Positions 11,476-12,513 of a stretch of 12,513 nt of DNA are shown here, piece after piece (position 1 is the first letter of the stretch; every line of letters starts with the position of its first letter). Origin of the DNA: CALZJC01 sp041574955 (GTDB lineage: Bacteria; Acidobacteriota; Thermoanaerobaculia; Multivoradales; JAHEKO01); contig JBFGNS010000124.1 in NCBI GenBank assembly GCA_041574955.1, positions 1 to 12,513 on the forward strand, in the 5' to 3' direction. Position numbers and translations under genes: made by a program. The notes below the pieces were generated by a model. It was not told the DNA's origin, ran no database searches, and saw only the letters and a list, made by a program, of their open reading frames with translations.

Positions 11476-12513
11476 ATGCCCCGAGCGGTAGAGGCCGAGC
11501 ACGACCTGTTCGTCAGCCACTCGAGCGCCGACTGCCTGGTGACGGTGCACGGGCGGCACTTCCGGCTGATCGACCGGCTGAAGAAGATGCTCGAGGAGCA
11601 CTACCACCCGAGCGAGCGGGTGAACGGGCGGCCGAGGAGGTTCCGGGTCTGCACCTTCGAGGAGGACTTCCAGCTCACCGGCCAGGTCAAGGAGGCGATC
11701 GAGGCCCAGCTCGAGCGCAGCCGGGCGGTGCTGGTGATCTGCTCCGAGGCCTCTCGCGACAGCCGCTACGTGCTCTCGGAGCTCGAGCACTTCCGCGCCG
11801 GACACCCCGACAAGCCGCTCATCGCCGGCCTGTGGAACGTCATGCCGGACGAGGCGTTCCCGGAGTTCTTCCCCGACGGCACCGTCGGCGCCAACCTGGC
11901 GCCGTCGGTGGTCGCCTCGTTCGACGACTGGCTCGACCAGCTCGAGGACGAGAGCCACAAGATCGTCGCCAAGGCCTGGCGGCTGTCGGTCGCCGAGGTC
12001 TACGACCGCTTCCAGGCGGAGCGCAAGCGCAAGAAGAAGCGGCTGGTCGCCGCGGTGGCGGTGGTGACGCTGTTTCTGGCCGGCCTGGCCGGCCTGGCTG
12101 TGCGGCAGAGCCTGGCCATCCGCCGTGCCGAGGCGCACGACCGGGCGGCGATCGAGATGCGGGCGCACGGCTTCCAGGTGGACGCCCTGGGCGGCGGAGG
12201 CAACACCGTGATCTTCCGGCCACCGCCGGGCTCGGAGTTCGCCGATCCGTTCCAGGACTGGGCAACGCGCGGTCTGGCGATGGCCGACGGGCTGGTCGAC
12301 GTGCGCTCCGTCCGGCTCGCCGGCCCGGCGGTCACCGACCAGACCCTCGCCGCCCTGGGCGCGCTGCCCGATGTCCGCCGGCTGTGGCTGCAGCGGGTGC
12401 GGGTCACCGACGACAGCGTGCCGGCGCTGGCCGCGCTCGACCAGCTCGAGGAGCTCCACCTCGACCGCACCCAGATCAGCCCGGACGGGGTGAGCCGGCT
12501 ACGCGAAGCCCTG
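11476..12513 (+). CDS. TIR domain-transmembrane-leucine-rich repeat protein (partial)
   Basis: An open frame of 346 codons that runs off the right edge without a stop. Residues 8-110 form a TIR domain: HDLFVSHSSAD at 9-19, FEEDFQLTGQ at 61-70, then RSRAVLVICSEASRDSRYVLSELEHF (81-106). The Glu at 102 in YVLSEL matches the catalytic Glu of NAD-cleaving TIR domains. A linker with SVAEVYDRF (171-179) and a basic KRKKKR stretch leads to one membrane helix at about 189-209, so the TIR domain would be cytoplasmic. From about 275 onward are leucine-rich repeats (VRSVRLAGPAVTDQTLAALGAL, VRRLWLQRVRVTDDS, LEELHLDRTQIS). Such proteins may be NAD-depleting defence or signalling receptors. It is transcribed divergently from the GGT-like gene. 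NADase activity is inferred from the family. Confidence 0.85.
   Translation, partial: MPRAVEAEHDLFVSHSSADCLVTVHGRHFRLIDRLKKMLEEHYHPSERVNGRPRRFRVCTFEEDFQLTGQVKEAIEAQLERSRAVLVICSEASRDSRYVLSELEHFRAGHPDKPLIAGLWNVMPDEAFPEFFPDGTVGANLAPSVVASFDDWLDQLEDESHKIVAKAWRLSVAEVYDRFQAERKRKKKRLVAAVAVVTLFLAGLAGLAVRQSLAIRRAEAHDRAAIEMRAHGFQVDALGGGGNTVIFRPPPGSEFADPFQDWATRGLAMADGLVDVRSVRLAGPAVTDQTLAALGALPDVRRLWLQRVRVTDDSVPALAALDQLEELHLDRTQISPDGVSRLREAL

Noticed and set aside
11413..12459. 348-codon minus-strand ORF at the right edge
   Set aside because: It is a shadow of the TIR-TM-LRR gene, whose frame gives recognisable TIR motifs, a membrane helix and LRRs.

Overview
The window is GC-rich, densely coding bacterial DNA, probably from a chromosome. 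A 5' intergenic stretch carries a short sequence that reads as HPERSEGPQ, a string I associate with dispersed repeats in Acidobacteriota and other GC-rich environmental phyla. That element, the coding style and the TIR-membrane-LRR gene at the right edge make an acidobacterium or similar lineage a reasonable but unproven guess. No rRNA, tRNA, insertion sequence or CRISPR array was seen.

Left part (1-2513). A minus-strand gene running off the left edge starts like an AzgA/NCS2 purine permease. After about 400 bp of hairpin-rich intergenic DNA come two plus-strand lipid genes: a membrane acyl-lipid desaturase with all three His boxes, and a lysophospholipid-type acyltransferase. They converge on the next block, with a hairpin over the facing stop codons.

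Centre (2526-9466, minus strand, read from 9466 down). Nine closely packed genes look like one operon. In order of transcription they are: (A) a Gly-rich, Ser/Asn/Asp-rich protein with a His-rich tail; (B) a protein with two probable Ig-like beta domains and a Lys/Ala histone-H1-like tail; (C) a protein with a 21-His run, an 18-Cys run and a beta domain; (D) a trans-polyprenyl diphosphate synthase; (E) a protein with a helical phasin-like N-terminus, a beta domain and another H1-like tail; (F) and (G) two small unknown proteins; (H) a CrtC/AttH-type lipocalin-like protein; (I) an SCP2-type lipid carrier. Several junctions place the Shine-Dalgarno (SD) sequence on the preceding stop codon, so the genes appear translationally coupled. 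An AT-rich promoter region lies upstream of A. I do not recognise this combination. An isoprenoid synthase, a carotenoid-hydratase-like protein and a lipid carrier sit with polycationic, metal-binding and repeat-rich structural-looking proteins. The inferred theme is an isoprenoid or lipid body or coat, which the sequence suggests but does not prove.

Right part (9585-12513). A divergent secreted gamma-glutamyltranspeptidase-like protein lacks the canonical catalytic Thr. Divergent from it, and running off the right edge, is an open reading frame with a TIR domain, a transmembrane helix and the start of leucine-rich repeats.
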